A stretch of DNA of 64,000 nucleotides from Duganella levis (GTDB taxonomy: Bacteria > Pseudomonadota > Gammaproteobacteria > Burkholderiales > Burkholderiaceae_D). Position 1 is the first letter of the stretch; each line of letters starts with the position of its first letter. Location: assembly GCF_009857605.1 (NCBI RefSeq), contig NZ_WWCT01000004.1, positions 186,001 through 250,000 on the forward strand. The letters run 5' to 3'. The notes below the pieces were generated by a model. That model was not told the DNA's origin. It was given only the letters and a program-made list of their open reading frames with translations, and did no database searches. Positions 56,055 through 64,000 of this stretch are shown piece after piece. The position numbers were made by a program, and so were the translations under genes.

Positions 56055-58529
56055 ATGAAGCAATTTACCGCGCTGCTGCTGGCCTTGCCTGCGCTGACCG
56101 CCCCCCACCTCGCCCAGGCCGCCGACGCTGCCGCCAGCGCCAACTACCCGACCTGGGACGGCAAACAGGAAACCGTGCGCTACGCCACGCCGGACGCCGG
56201 CGCCGCGCTGCGCAGCTACACCCAATCGACCACCATGAAGGTGCGCGAAGGCGGCCAGCAGCAAATCAGCTACGCCGAAAGCGCCGCGCTGCCGACAGTC
56301 CGCAGCGGCAACCTCGCCTTCGACGCCCTGTTCGCGCTGGCCGGCGCTGAGATGAAGCTGGACTCCGTCAGCGAAATCCGCGACGGCAGCTACAACGGCG
56401 GCAACGCCATCCCGTGCGACTGCTTTGAAACCGGCGAGTTGTGGCACTACGTGTGGACGCGCGACCTGTCCTACGCCGCCTCGCTGGGCCTCGGCATGCT
56501 CGACCCGCAACGCACCCGCAATTCGCTGGCCTTCAAGCTGGCCGGCTACCGCGACGGCGTCATCGCTGGCGCACACGCCGTCGGCGACGGCTACCAGATC
56601 GTGCAGGACACCGGCAGCGGCGGCAGCTGGCCGGTCAGCACCGACCGCGTCAGCTGGGCCTTCGGCGCCGACGAAGCCTTGAAAGCCCTGCCGCCGGCCG
56701 AACGCCAGGTCTTCGCGCAACAAGCCCTGCACGCCTTGCGCAACACGCTGGACAACGACCGCATCGCCATCTGGGACGCCGCCGACGGCTTGTACAACGG
56801 CGAAGAATCCTTCCTCGACTGGCGCGAGCAAAGCTATGCCGCGTGGCTGCCGAACGAGCTGTCGTACATGGCCACCGCCAAGGCGCTGTCCACCAACGCC
56901 GCCCACTACAAGGCGCTGACGCTGGCCGCGCAACTGGCCAGGGAACAAGGCGACGCCGCCACTGCCGCGCGCTACAGCGGCTGGGCCGCCGCGCTGAAGA
57001 CCGCCATCAACCAGCGCTTCTGGCAAGCCGACAGCGGCATGTACAGCAGCGTCACCGCCGGCCATTTCGACGGCGCGGCGCTGTACAAATACGACTGGCT
57101 GGGACAATCGCTGGCCATCGTCACCGGCATCGCCGACCAGCAGCAGGCCGCCAGCATTCTCGCCCATTATCCGCATGGACCACTGGGTGCGCCAGTGATC
57201 TGGCCGCAGCAGGCCAATACCGCCGTTTATCACAACCGCGCCATGTGGCCGTTCGTCACCGCGTATGGTCTGAAGGCGGCGGCCATCGGCGGCAACGTCG
57301 CCGTGGCCGATGCGGCCTACGCCACCTTGATGCGCGGCGCCGCCACCAACCTGTCCAACATGGAGAACCTGGAATGGCTGTCCGGCCAGCCGATGCTGGA
57401 CGACGGCAAGCTGAGTGGCCCGGTGGTCAATTCGCGCCGCCAGCTGTGGTCAGTGGGTGGCTACCTGGGCATGGTGGTAGGCAGCGTGTTTGGCGTGCAG
57501 ACCACCAATGACGGCATCGCCTTGCGGCCGTTCATCACGGCGCGGCTGCGGCGCGAGACGTTTGCCGGCAGCGATGCGATCACATTGAATCAACTGACGC
57601 TGCGCGGCAAGCGCATCGCCGTGCGCGTGCAACTACCGGCCGCCGCGCCGGGCGACGGCTACTACGCGGTCGCCGGCATCACGCTGAACGGCAAGCCTGC
57701 CGGCGACGCGCTGGCATGGGATGCGCTGGGCGATGACAACAGCGTCGAGATCCGGCTCGGCAAACTGCTGCCAGGCCAGCAGGCCAAGCGTAGCGTCACC
57801 GCCAAGCCACTGGTGCTAGACAGCGCCGTCTACGCGCCGGCCGAACCGCGCATCGCCAAACTGGAACACGGCGCCTACGGTTTTCCGACGCTGCACATCG
57901 ACGGCGGTGCGGCGGGCGCAGGCGACGCCATCGTCTACAACATCTACCGCAATGGCCAACTGGTCGGCCCGCGCATCAGCGCCGGCACGTGGTCCGACCG
58001 CCACGCCGGCAAGGAAGGCAATGCCTGCTACGCGGTGGAAGCCGAGTACACGCGTTCCGGCAACCGCAGCCACCACAGCATGCCCGCCTGCCTGAACCAC
58101 GGCCAGGAAATCGCCATCTCCCGCGCCGGCTGGGGCGCGCCGTCGGACACCTTTGCGCAAGCCTTCAAAGTAGACAGCGCAGGCGGCTACGCGGTGCAAA
58201 TCAAATACCGCAACACCGCCCACCAGATCAACCTGGGCATCAGCGGCGGCGTCAAATGGGCCTCGCTGAAAGACAGCAGCGGCGCCATCGTTGCCAGCGG
58301 CGTGGTCCAGCTGCCGCACTCGCCGGCCAGCGAAGGCGCCAAATACTCGACGCCACTGCGCGCCGCGTTAAAGCCCGGCAGCTATACGCTGCAACTGGAA
58401 GACTTTTACAATATGAGCTACATGAAGAACAACGCCACCTACAGCGATGCAGGTGGCGTCCGGGGACCATCCAACAAGTTCGACATCGATGGCGTGCGCA
58501 TCATGCCGGCTGCGCGGATCAAGAAGTAA
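56055..58529 (+). CDS. Secreted six-hairpin glycosidase, probably acting on alpha-glucans
   Basis: The protein has 824 residues with signal peptide MKQFTALLLALPALTAPHLA-QA. An (alpha/alpha)6 barrel of about 500 residues is suggested by HYVWTRDLSYAASLGLGML, ADGLYNGEESFLDWREQSYA, TKALSTNAAHYKALTLAAQL-like helix pairs and NRAMWPFVTAYGLKAAAIGG. Two beta-rich modules follow (from about 500 and 680); the last resembles a carbohydrate-binding sandwich. I recognise the six-hairpin superfamily but not the family number; GH15-like glucoamylase is one candidate. Gene context (divergent maltodextrin-class receptor, shared HexR-like boxes) favours alpha-glucan as substrate. Its 3' end overlaps the convergent GGDEF-EAL gene by 11 bases. 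Confidence 0.75.
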   Translation: MKQFTALLLALPALTAPHLAQAADAAASANYPTWDGKQETVRYATPDAGAALRSYTQSTTMKVREGGQQQISYAESAALPTVRSGNLAFDALFALAGAEMKLDSVSEIRDGSYNGGNAIPCDCFETGELWHYVWTRDLSYAASLGLGMLDPQRTRNSLAFKLAGYRDGVIAGAHAVGDGYQIVQDTGSGGSWPVSTDRVSWAFGADEALKALPPAERQVFAQQALHALRNTLDNDRIAIWDAADGLYNGEESFLDWREQSYAAWLPNELSYMATAKALSTNAAHYKALTLAAQLAREQGDAATAARYSGWAAALKTAINQRFWQADSGMYSSVTAGHFDGAALYKYDWLGQSLAIVTGIADQQQAASILAHYPHGPLGAPVIWPQQANTAVYHNRAMWPFVTAYGLKAAAIGGNVAVADAAYATLMRGAATNLSNMENLEWLSGQPMLDDGKLSGPVVNSRRQLWSVGGYLGMVVGSVFGVQTTNDGIALRPFITARLRRETFAGSDAITLNQLTLRGKRIAVRVQLPAAAPGDGYYAVAGITLNGKPAGDALAWDALGDDNSVEIRLGKLLPGQQAKRSVTAKPLVLDSAVYAPAEPRIAKLEHGAYGFPTLHIDGGAAGAGDAIVYNIYRNGQLVGPRISAGTWSDRHAGKEGNACYAVEAEYTRSGNRSHHSMPACLNHGQEIAISRAGWGAPSDTFAQAFKVDSAGGYAVQIKYRNTAHQINLGISGGVKWASLKDSSGAIVASGVVQLPHSPASEGAKYSTPLRAALKPGSYTLQLEDFYNMSYMKNNATYSDAGGVRGPSNKFDIDGVRIMPAARIKK

Positions 58530-59973
58530 GCGCTGCCGCAACCTGCTGCTGGCCGCCCGCCAGCAGCAGTTCCACCTCATCAGCCGACACCGCCGCGCTG
58601 ATGCAGAAACCAAACGCCTCATCGCACGCCATCTGCTGCAACTGCGCCAGCTGGTCGGCAGTCTCCACGCCCGCCGCAATCACCTGCATATCCAGCGTAT
58701 GCGCCATCTCGATAATCGCCCGCACCATCGCCCCGCCGCGCGCCAGATCATCGACGAACGACTTATCGATCTTCACAATATCCACCGTAAAGCGCCGCAG
58801 ATAATTCAGCGAAGCATAGCCGGTGCCGAAATCGCTGATCGCAATCCGCATACCCAACTGCTTGAACTGCTGCAGGATCTCCTCCGCGTTCTGGTTTTTA
58901 TCGATCAGCATCGCCTCGGTGATTTCCAGCTCGATGCAGCGGCCCGGCACACCAGCCTTCTCCAGTATCGCAGCAAAACTCGGCACGATATCCTTGTGGA
59001 AGAACTGACGCGGCGACAGATGCACCGCCACCGTCAAGGACATGCCCTGTTCCAGCCAGCGGCGCGCCTGCTCGGCCGCCGTCGCCATCACCCACGCCCC
59101 CACCGGCATGATCAGCGCGCTCTGCTCCAGCACCGGCAGGAAATCCAGCGGCATCACCACGCCCAGTTCCGGATGTTTCCAGCGCAGCAGCGCCTTCACC
59201 CCAGTGATCTGCTGCCGCTTCAGATCCAGCTTGGGCTGATAGGTAAGAATAAACTCATCGTGCTCCAGCGCGTGGCGCAGCGCCGTCTCCAGGATCAGCC
59301 GCGAATACGCCTTGGCCTGCATGCTGGGCAGGAAGCGCAGGCTGGCGCCCTTGCCGCGCTGCTTGGCCGCATACATCGCCAGATCCGCCTTTTCAATGAG
59401 CGTCTCGATATCGTCATCGTCATCCGGATACACCGCCACGCCGATGCTGGCTGCGACATCCAGCAGATCGCCATTGACCACGAACGGCTCGGCGATGGTC
59501 TTCATGATCTTCTCCGCCACCTGCTGCGCATCGGCGCCTTTGTGCAGTTCCGTCAGCAGCACGATGAACTCATCCCCGCCCTGGCGCGCCACCGTATCGA
59601 CCTCGCGCACGCACTGGCGCAGGCGCTGGGCAAACTGCACCAGCACCTGGTCGCCGGCGTCATGGCCCAGCGTATCGTTAATGGTTTTAAAGCGGTCGAT
59701 ATCGACAAACAGCACCGCCAGCAAACTGTCATGGCGGCGCGCATAGGCCACGCCATGTTCCAGCTGCATCTGGAACTGCAAGCGGTTGGGCAGGCCGGTC
59801 AGGCTGTCGTGATGGGCGATGAAATCCAGCCGCATTTCATTGTCGCGCTGCGCCACCAGCGCCGCCTGCAATTGCGCGCAGCGCGCACGCAGGCCGCGCG
59901 CCTGCCATTGACCGGCCAACAGCGCCAGCAAACATGGCGCAACGCCAGCCGCTACCAGCCATATGCTGTTCAT
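58519..59973 (-). CDS. GGDEF protein with degenerate EAL domain (probable diguanylate cyclase)
   Basis: The protein has 484 residues. One N-terminal membrane helix (about 4-22) and a short coiled coil precede a complete GGDEF domain: DSLTGLPNR, FVDIDRFKTIND, inhibitory site R123EVD and active site GGDEF (132-136). The EAL domain (about 225-470) has lost key residues: KAL at 260 instead of EAL, H318LS instead of NxS, S380DFGTGYAS instead of DDFGTGYSS, and AGVE instead of EGVE. K401 remains. Phosphodiesterase activity is therefore doubtful; c-di-GMP synthesis, or binding by the EAL part, is expected. The other c-di-GMP gene of the window (32536) has the reverse pattern. Confidence 0.9.
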   Translation of the reverse strand: MNSIWLVAAGVAPCLLALLAGQWQARGLRARCAQLQAALVAQRDNEMRLDFIAHHDSLTGLPNRLQFQMQLEHGVAYARRHDSLLAVLFVDIDRFKTINDTLGHDAGDQVLVQFAQRLRQCVREVDTVARQGGDEFIVLLTELHKGADAQQVAEKIMKTIAEPFVVNGDLLDVAASIGVAVYPDDDDDIETLIEKADLAMYAAKQRGKGASLRFLPSMQAKAYSRLILETALRHALEHDEFILTYQPKLDLKRQQITGVKALLRWKHPELGVVMPLDFLPVLEQSALIMPVGAWVMATAAEQARRWLEQGMSLTVAVHLSPRQFFHKDIVPSFAAILEKAGVPGRCIELEITEAMLIDKNQNAEEILQQFKQLGMRIAISDFGTGYASLNYLRRFTVDIVKIDKSFVDDLARGGAMVRAIIEMAHTLDMQVIAAGVETADQLAQLQQMACDEAFGFCISAAVSADEVELLLAGGQQQVAAALTS

Positions 59974-60087
59974 GCTGTCCCTCTTCGTCGGGTGCAGTGC
60001 AGAAGAGGGAATGATAGTGGATCGGGCCGCGCCAGATGGGCCGTTCAGCCGCCCGCTTGAGGCACGTCAAACGGCCTGTGGCAATTT

Positions 60088-61710
60088 TCAGCCAGCCAGC
60101 TGCAAGGTGCGGCGGCGCGACAATGGCAAAGCGACCGCCGGCCCGTGCAGCTTGAAGATGCTGACCGCTTCCGACAAACTGGCCGCCTGCTGCTCCAGCG
60201 ACTCGGCGGCGGCGGCGGCCTCCTCCACCAGCGCCGCGTTCTGCTGCGTCACGCTGTCCATCTGGTTGATGGCGATGCTGATCTGCTCGATGCCGTCGCG
60301 CTGCTCGCCGCTGGCCACCGAAATATCGCCGATGATGGCGGTGACACGCTGCACGCTGGCCTCCACTTCGCTCATCGTGTCGCCGGCCTGACCGACCAGC
60401 CGGCTGCCCGCCTCCACCCTGCCGACCGAGGTGCCGATCAATTCCTTGATCTCGCGCGCAGCCGCTGCCGAGCGCTGCGCCAGCGTCCGCACTTCCGACG
60501 CCACCACCGCAAAGCCGCGCCCCTGTTCACCGGCGCGCGCGGCCTCTACCGCCGCGTTCAGCGCCAGGATATTGGTCTGGAATGCGATGCCATCGATTAC
60601 GCCGATGATGTCGGCAATCTGGCGCGAACTGTCGTTGATCTCGCCCATGGTGCGCACCATCTGCGCCACCGCGTCGCCGCCACGCGCCGCCACGTGACGG
60701 GCATTGTCGGCCAGGCGGCAGGCCTCGGCCGCATTCTCGTTGTTCTGCTTGACAGTGGCGGTCAGTTCCACCATGGCCGCAGCCGTCTCCTCCAGCGAAC
60801 TGGCCTGCTCCTCGGTGCGGCTCGACAGATCCAGATTGCCGGCCGCAATCTCGGTCGAGGCGACGTGGATGGTCTCCGTGCCATGGCGCACCTGGCCGAC
60901 GATATGGCTCAGGTTATGCTGCATCGTTTTCAGCGCGCCCAGCAGGTCGCCGATCTCATCCTTGCTGTCGACCGTCACCTCGCTGCGCAGATCGCCGGCG
61001 GCCACCGTTTGCGCCATGCTGACCGCAGCGTCCAGCGGCCTGGTGATGCTGCGGATCAGCGAGGTCACCGTCAGCACGCCCACCACCACCGTTACCAGCA
61101 GCGTGACGCCCATGGTGATCAGCGTCTGACGGTAGGCGGCGCTGCTTTCCTCTGCGATCGCGGCGATCAGCCGTCCCGACTCCTTGCCAATGAAGGCAAC
61201 GATGTCATCGATTTTCTTGGTCGGTTCGCGGTCCATGCCCTTGACCAGGTTGTCCACCACGTGCGCGCTGTCGGGATTGGCTGAGTCGTATTTCTTCAGC
61301 GCCTCCATATAGCGCGCCACCAGCTCGTTCTGGGTTTGAATCGCTTCATCGACCAGCGTGGTTTTCAAGTCCAGCTTGCCCAGCAGACCATCGAGCTTTT
61401 GCAGCTCGCCGCGTGTGGTCTCGCCGCCCTTGACGAAGGCCTTGCTGTATTTGTCGAGTTGGGCGGGATCGTTGCCGCGTACCAGGATGTTCTTCCATTC
61501 CTGCACCTGGATTTTGAATTCCACCTGCGCGCTGCGCGCGGTGTCGATGGCCTGGCTGAGCGCCACCGAACGCGCCAGCGCTTCCGCGCTGCGCGTGTTA
61601 CTGCTCTCCAATGCGCGCCAGCCGGCCAGCGCGACAATCGCCAGCGCCAGAAAGAAGAACGCCCCCAACAGGCCCAAGCGCACACCGATCTTCAGATTGG
61701 CGAGTTTCAT
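60088..61710 (-). CDS. Methyl-accepting chemotaxis protein
   Basis: The protein has 540 residues: helix 1 at about 9-30, a periplasmic four-helix-bundle domain (about 31-188), helix 2 at about 190-213 ([20 protein letters not shown]), a HAMP domain and the long cytoplasmic signalling hairpin. The tip sequence [20 protein letters not shown] and [19 protein letters not shown] bind CheA/CheW. There is no CheR/CheB-binding pentapeptide; it ends RRRTLQLAG. The ligand is unknown. It is a stand-alone gene. Confidence 0.96.
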   Translation of the reverse strand: MKLANLKIGVRLGLLGAFFFLALAIVALAGWRALESSNTRSAEALARSVALSQAIDTARSAQVEFKIQVQEWKNILVRGNDPAQLDKYSKAFVKGGETTRGELQKLDGLLGKLDLKTTLVDEAIQTQNELVARYMEALKKYDSANPDSAHVVDNLVKGMDREPTKKIDDIVAFIGKESGRLIAAIAEESSAAYRQTLITMGVTLLVTVVVGVLTVTSLIRSITRPLDAAVSMAQTVAAGDLRSEVTVDSKDEIGDLLGALKTMQHNLSHIVGQVRHGTETIHVASTEIAAGNLDLSSRTEEQASSLEETAAAMVELTATVKQNNENAAEACRLADNARHVAARGGDAVAQMVRTMGEINDSSRQIADIIGVIDGIAFQTNILALNAAVEAARAGEQGRGFAVVASEVRTLAQRSAAAAREIKELIGTSVGRVEAGSRLVGQAGDTMSEVEASVQRVTAIIGDISVASGEQRDGIEQISIAINQMDSVTQQNAALVEEAAAAAESLEQQAASLSEAVSIFKLHGPAVALPLSRRRTLQLAG

Positions 61711-61847
61711 GACTACCCCTTTTCAAGAATTCAATTCAGACAAGCTTGCTGTGCTTAATTGGTTCCGTTGTTTGGGGAACGGGCAATATTCAATGCCCGA
61801 AGTACATCTTGCTATATCGCGCTGAAAAAATCTATCAAATCTCCACG

Positions 61848-62360
61848 CTACGATAGCGCGAGTCGGTAAATGTTGGTAGGACGATTATCGGGTGGCAGCG
61901 GTTTGTGTTCAATAAACGTCAGGCCCAGCTTGGCCAGCAGATTGATCGACACCATGTTGTTCGGATTGGTGATGCCCATCAGGCGCTTCATGCCGAGCAC
62001 ATCGCGCGCATACGCCACCACCGCCGATGCCGCCTCATAGGTATAGCCCTGGCCGAAATACGCCGGACGGATGGCGTAGCCGATATCGACATCAGGCAGG
62101 CTGTCGCGCTTGATCAGTCCGCACAAGCCCAGCGCCTGGCCATCGCTCTTGCGTTCCATCACATACAGCGAGTGACCATGGCGCTGCTGCATCGCGCACG
62201 GCCCGTCGATGATGGCAATGCGGGCGCCCTCCACGCTGCGGATACCCTTGTCGCCGATATGCTCGATCCAGCTCGGATCGTTGACCAGCTGATAATAGAA
62301 CGCCGCGTCGTCGGGCGTAATGGTGCGCAGGCGCAGGCGTTGCGTTTCGAGTATCTTCAT
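61848..62360 (-). CDS. GNAT acetyltransferase (RimJ/RimL-like)
   Basis: The protein has 170 residues from MKILETQRLRLRTITPDDAA. The start is chosen because it overlaps the upstream GNAT stop in ATGA (62357-62360); a longer frame would run through that gene. GNAT marks are RLRLRTITPDDAAFYYQLVND, GLCGLIKRDSLPDVDIGYAI, the acetyl-CoA loop RPAYFGQGYTYEAASAVVAY and the C-terminal TNPNNMVSINLLAKLGLTF. RimJ-type acetylation of a protein N-terminus or small molecule is possible. Confidence 0.9.
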   Translation of the reverse strand: MKILETQRLRLRTITPDDAAFYYQLVNDPSWIEHIGDKGIRSVEGARIAIIDGPCAMQQRHGHSLYVMERKSDGQALGLCGLIKRDSLPDVDIGYAIRPAYFGQGYTYEAASAVVAYARDVLGMKRLMGITNPNNMVSINLLAKLGLTFIEHKPLPPDNRPTNIYRLALS

Positions 62361-62878
62361 GCGTCGGGCCAGTGCGACGGATCCTCCAGCAACTGGTACA
62401 TGACGTACACATCGACAAAGCCGAGATACTGGTGGCGGTACGCGCGCGGCAAGGTGCCGACAATGGAAAAGCCCAGCTTCTTCCACAGCAGCACGGCAGG
62501 CATATTCGAGCTGACCACGTAATTGAACTGCATCGCGAGATAGCCTTCGGCGCGGGCGCGCTCCAGGCAATCGGCGCCCAGCAGCTTGCCGACGCCGACG
62601 CCCTGCGCCGCCGGGCTGACCATGAACGAGGCATTCGCCACATGGGCGCCGCGGTCGCGCTGGTTGGGCATCAAACGGTACATGCCGACCAGCCGTTCGC
62701 CGTTATGGATGGCCACATAACTGTCGATGCCGGAACCGAACCAGTAAGCGTGGCAATCCTCGCGGCTGGTATCGGCGGCAAAATAATAGGTGTCGCCGCT
62801 GGCGATCAGTTCCTGAAATATGTCCCACATGGCGCCGAAGTCGGCTTCCGTGGCGGGGCGGATGGCGATTTCTTTCAA
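62357..62878 (-). CDS. GNAT acetyltransferase
   Basis: The protein has 173 residues beginning MKEIAIRPATEADFGAMWDI. The GNAT core is clear: DSYVAIHNGERLVGMYRLMP, ASFMVSPAAQGVGVGKLLGA (acetyl-CoA loop Q/RxxGxG/A), MQFNYVVSSNMPAVLLWKKL and GFSIVGTLPRAY. It is first of a coupled pair with a second GNAT gene. Members of this subgroup acetylate amino-acid analogues or antibiotics; the substrate is unknown. Confidence 0.9.
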   Translation of the reverse strand: MKEIAIRPATEADFGAMWDIFQELIASGDTYYFAADTSREDCHAYWFGSGIDSYVAIHNGERLVGMYRLMPNQRDRGAHVANASFMVSPAAQGVGVGKLLGADCLERARAEGYLAMQFNYVVSSNMPAVLLWKKLGFSIVGTLPRAYRHQYLGFVDVYVMYQLLEDPSHWPDA

Positions 62879-62946
62879 GGCAACTCCAAGCGCATTAAAC
62901 AGTGTTCAATTGTCATGGATTTCCGCGCCCAAGTCCAGCACGCATG

Positions 62947-64000
62947 CTAGCGGTTCAGACGGAAATTCACGCTATCCGGCCGGTCCGGCAAGCTCAGCCG
63001 CGCATGGGCGCGTGGCGACTCTGCAATAATTTTTCCTCGCCGCATCACCATGCGGCGGGCGGCGCGCAGGCGGATCGCCTCGACCGGATCGGCCGCGTCC
63101 AGCAGCACCAGATCGGCGTGACAGCCGGGCGCCACGCCATAACCTTGCAAGCCGAGGATGGCGGCCGGCGTGCTGGTCACGGCGCGGAAGCAATCGCGCA
63201 TCGCCTCCTGGCCCGTCATCTGCGCCACGTGCAGGCCCATCTGCGCCACCTCCAGCATATCGGCCGAGCCCAGGCTGTACCACGGGTCCATCACGCAATC
63301 GTGGCCGAAAGCGACCGGGATGCCGGCCGCCAGCATCTCCGGCACGCGCGTCATGCCGCGCCGCTTCGGATAGGTATCGTGGCGGCCCTGCAGCGTGATA
63401 TTGATCAGCGGATTGGCGATGGCGTTGACGCCGGCCTCGCGCATCAGCGGCAGCAGCTTGCTGACGTAGTAATTGTCCATCGAATGCATCGAGGTCAGGT
63501 GCGAGCCGGTGACGCGGCCGTGCAGTCCGAGGCGGTTGCTCTGATAGGCCAGCGTCTCGATATGGCGCGACATCGGATCGTCCGACTCATCGCAATGCAT
63601 GTCCACCATCAAGCCCTGGTCGGCGGCGTATTCGCACAGGATGCGCACCGACTCGGCGCCATCGGCCATAGTACGCTCGAAATGCGGAATCCCGCCCACC
63701 ACATCCACGCCCATGCCGATCGCGCGCTTCAGGTTGATCAGCGCATTCGGCGCGCGCAGCACGCCGTCCTGCGGAAACGCCACCAGCTGCAAATCCAGAT
63801 ACGGCGCCACGCGGCGCTTGACCTCCAGCAGCGCTTCCACCGCCAGCAGGCGGTCGTCGCAGATATCGACGTGGGAACGGATCGCCAGCAGGCCGCGCGC
63901 CACCGCCCAGTCGCAGTATTGCAGCGCGCGCTCGATCAGCGCCTGCTGGGTCAGGTGCGGCTTCAGCTCGCCCCACAGCGCGATGCCTTCCAGCAGCGTG
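62947..64000 (-). CDS. codA: Cytosine-deaminase-like amidohydrolase, C-terminal part (cut by window edge)
   Basis: The frame is open to the right edge; its last 350 codons are visible. TLLEGIALWGELKPHLTQQA at the edge, then LLAIRSHVDIC, MVDMHCDESDDP, GSHLTSMHSM, NITLQGRHDTYPKRRGMTRV and FGHDCVMDPWYSLGSADMLE follow the order of CodA. The H/D/E metal and catalytic residues of the amidohydrolase fold are present. It would deaminate cytosine to uracil; close relatives act on isoguanine or creatinine, so the exact substrate is uncertain. The N-terminus lies outside. Confidence 0.85.
   Translation of the reverse strand, partial: TLLEGIALWGELKPHLTQQALIERALQYCDWAVARGLLAIRSHVDICDDRLLAVEALLEVKRRVAPYLDLQLVAFPQDGVLRAPNALINLKRAIGMGVDVVGGIPHFERTMADGAESVRILCEYAADQGLMVDMHCDESDDPMSRHIETLAYQSNRLGLHGRVTGSHLTSMHSMDNYYVSKLLPLMREAGVNAIANPLINITLQGRHDTYPKRRGMTRVPEMLAAGIPVAFGHDCVMDPWYSLGSADMLEVAQMGLHVAQMTGQEAMRDCFRAVTSTPAAILGLQGYGVAPGCHADLVLLDAADPVEAIRLRAARRMVMRRGKIIAESPRAHARLSLPDRPDSVNFRLNR

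Noticed and set aside
61780..61799. Six-base inverted repeat CGGGCA/TGCCCG between the chemoreceptor and GNAT genes
   Set aside because: The stem is short and no T-tract follows; too weak to call a terminator.

Overview
The window looks like chromosomal DNA of a GC-rich betaproteobacterium of the Burkholderiales, most likely Oxalobacteraceae (Duganella, Massilia or Rugamonas type). The reasons are a glucokinase fused to an RpiR regulator, groESL with a perfect CIRCE element, a PEP-CTERM protein, many TonB-dependent receptors and many secreted glycosidases. No taxonomic search was run. I see no tRNA, rRNA, CRISPR array, insertion sequence or phage gene. The long frames antisense to the receptors and glycosidases are composition shadows.

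Layout. 1-5.3 kb: a sugar-uptake locus of inner-membrane GPH-type carrier (cut by the edge), ROK regulator, divergent TonB receptor and a DUF218 protein. 5.3-7.6 kb: FAD monooxygenase and AraC regulator. 7.6-9.8 kb: groES-groEL with CIRCE and a strong terminator. 9.8-12.6 kb: cupin, MFS carrier, VOC protein and two unknown small genes. 12.7-15.1 kb: dgoK, KDPGal aldolase and a sugar lactonase (galactonate branch of the De Ley-Doudoroff route). 15.3-20 kb: a His-rich YqjI-like PadR regulator with an MFS carrier, divergent from a Fur-boxed siderophore receptor. 20-32.4 kb: alpha-glucosidase with glucokinase-RpiR, a POT symporter, an APS kinase-sulfotransferase pair, and pullulanase-lipoprotein-GH92. 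32.5-38.7 kb: a GAF-EAL protein, a beta-helix gene broken by one stop codon, a PEP-CTERM protein and a second Fur-boxed receptor. 38.8-46.2 kb: alpha-amylase, phosphoglucomutase, maltose-type carrier and divergent GH31. 46.2-52.8 kb: a FtsX/MacB-type permease behind a sigma-54 promoter, a NERD-like helicase, a LURP-one-like protein and an ACE-like M2 peptidase. 52.8-58.5 kb: a large TonB receptor divergent from a six-hairpin glycosidase. 58.5-64 kb: a GGDEF-EAL protein, a chemoreceptor, two GNATs and a cytosine-deaminase-like gene cut by the edge.

How the genes work together. The main theme is alpha-glucan use. The TonB receptor at 52.8 kb would import maltodextrins. Amylase, pullulanase, GH31 and the six-hairpin enzyme would cut them in the periplasm. 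The GPH-type carrier would move maltose or maltodextrins across the inner membrane. Cytoplasmic alpha-glucosidase, glucokinase and phosphoglucomutase would feed central metabolism. Upstream of five of these transcription units, and almost nowhere else, I find copies of an odd-spaced palindrome, TGTAGT-N3-ACTACA. It matches the HexR (RpiR-family) box as I remember it. The only RpiR-type regulator in the window is fused to the glucokinase of this same gene set, so I propose that the fusion protein is the local regulator. Separate items of interest are the sigma-54 promoter plus 17-bp dyad at the orphan permease, the palindrome at the PadR gene, and two c-di-GMP proteins with opposite broken domains.
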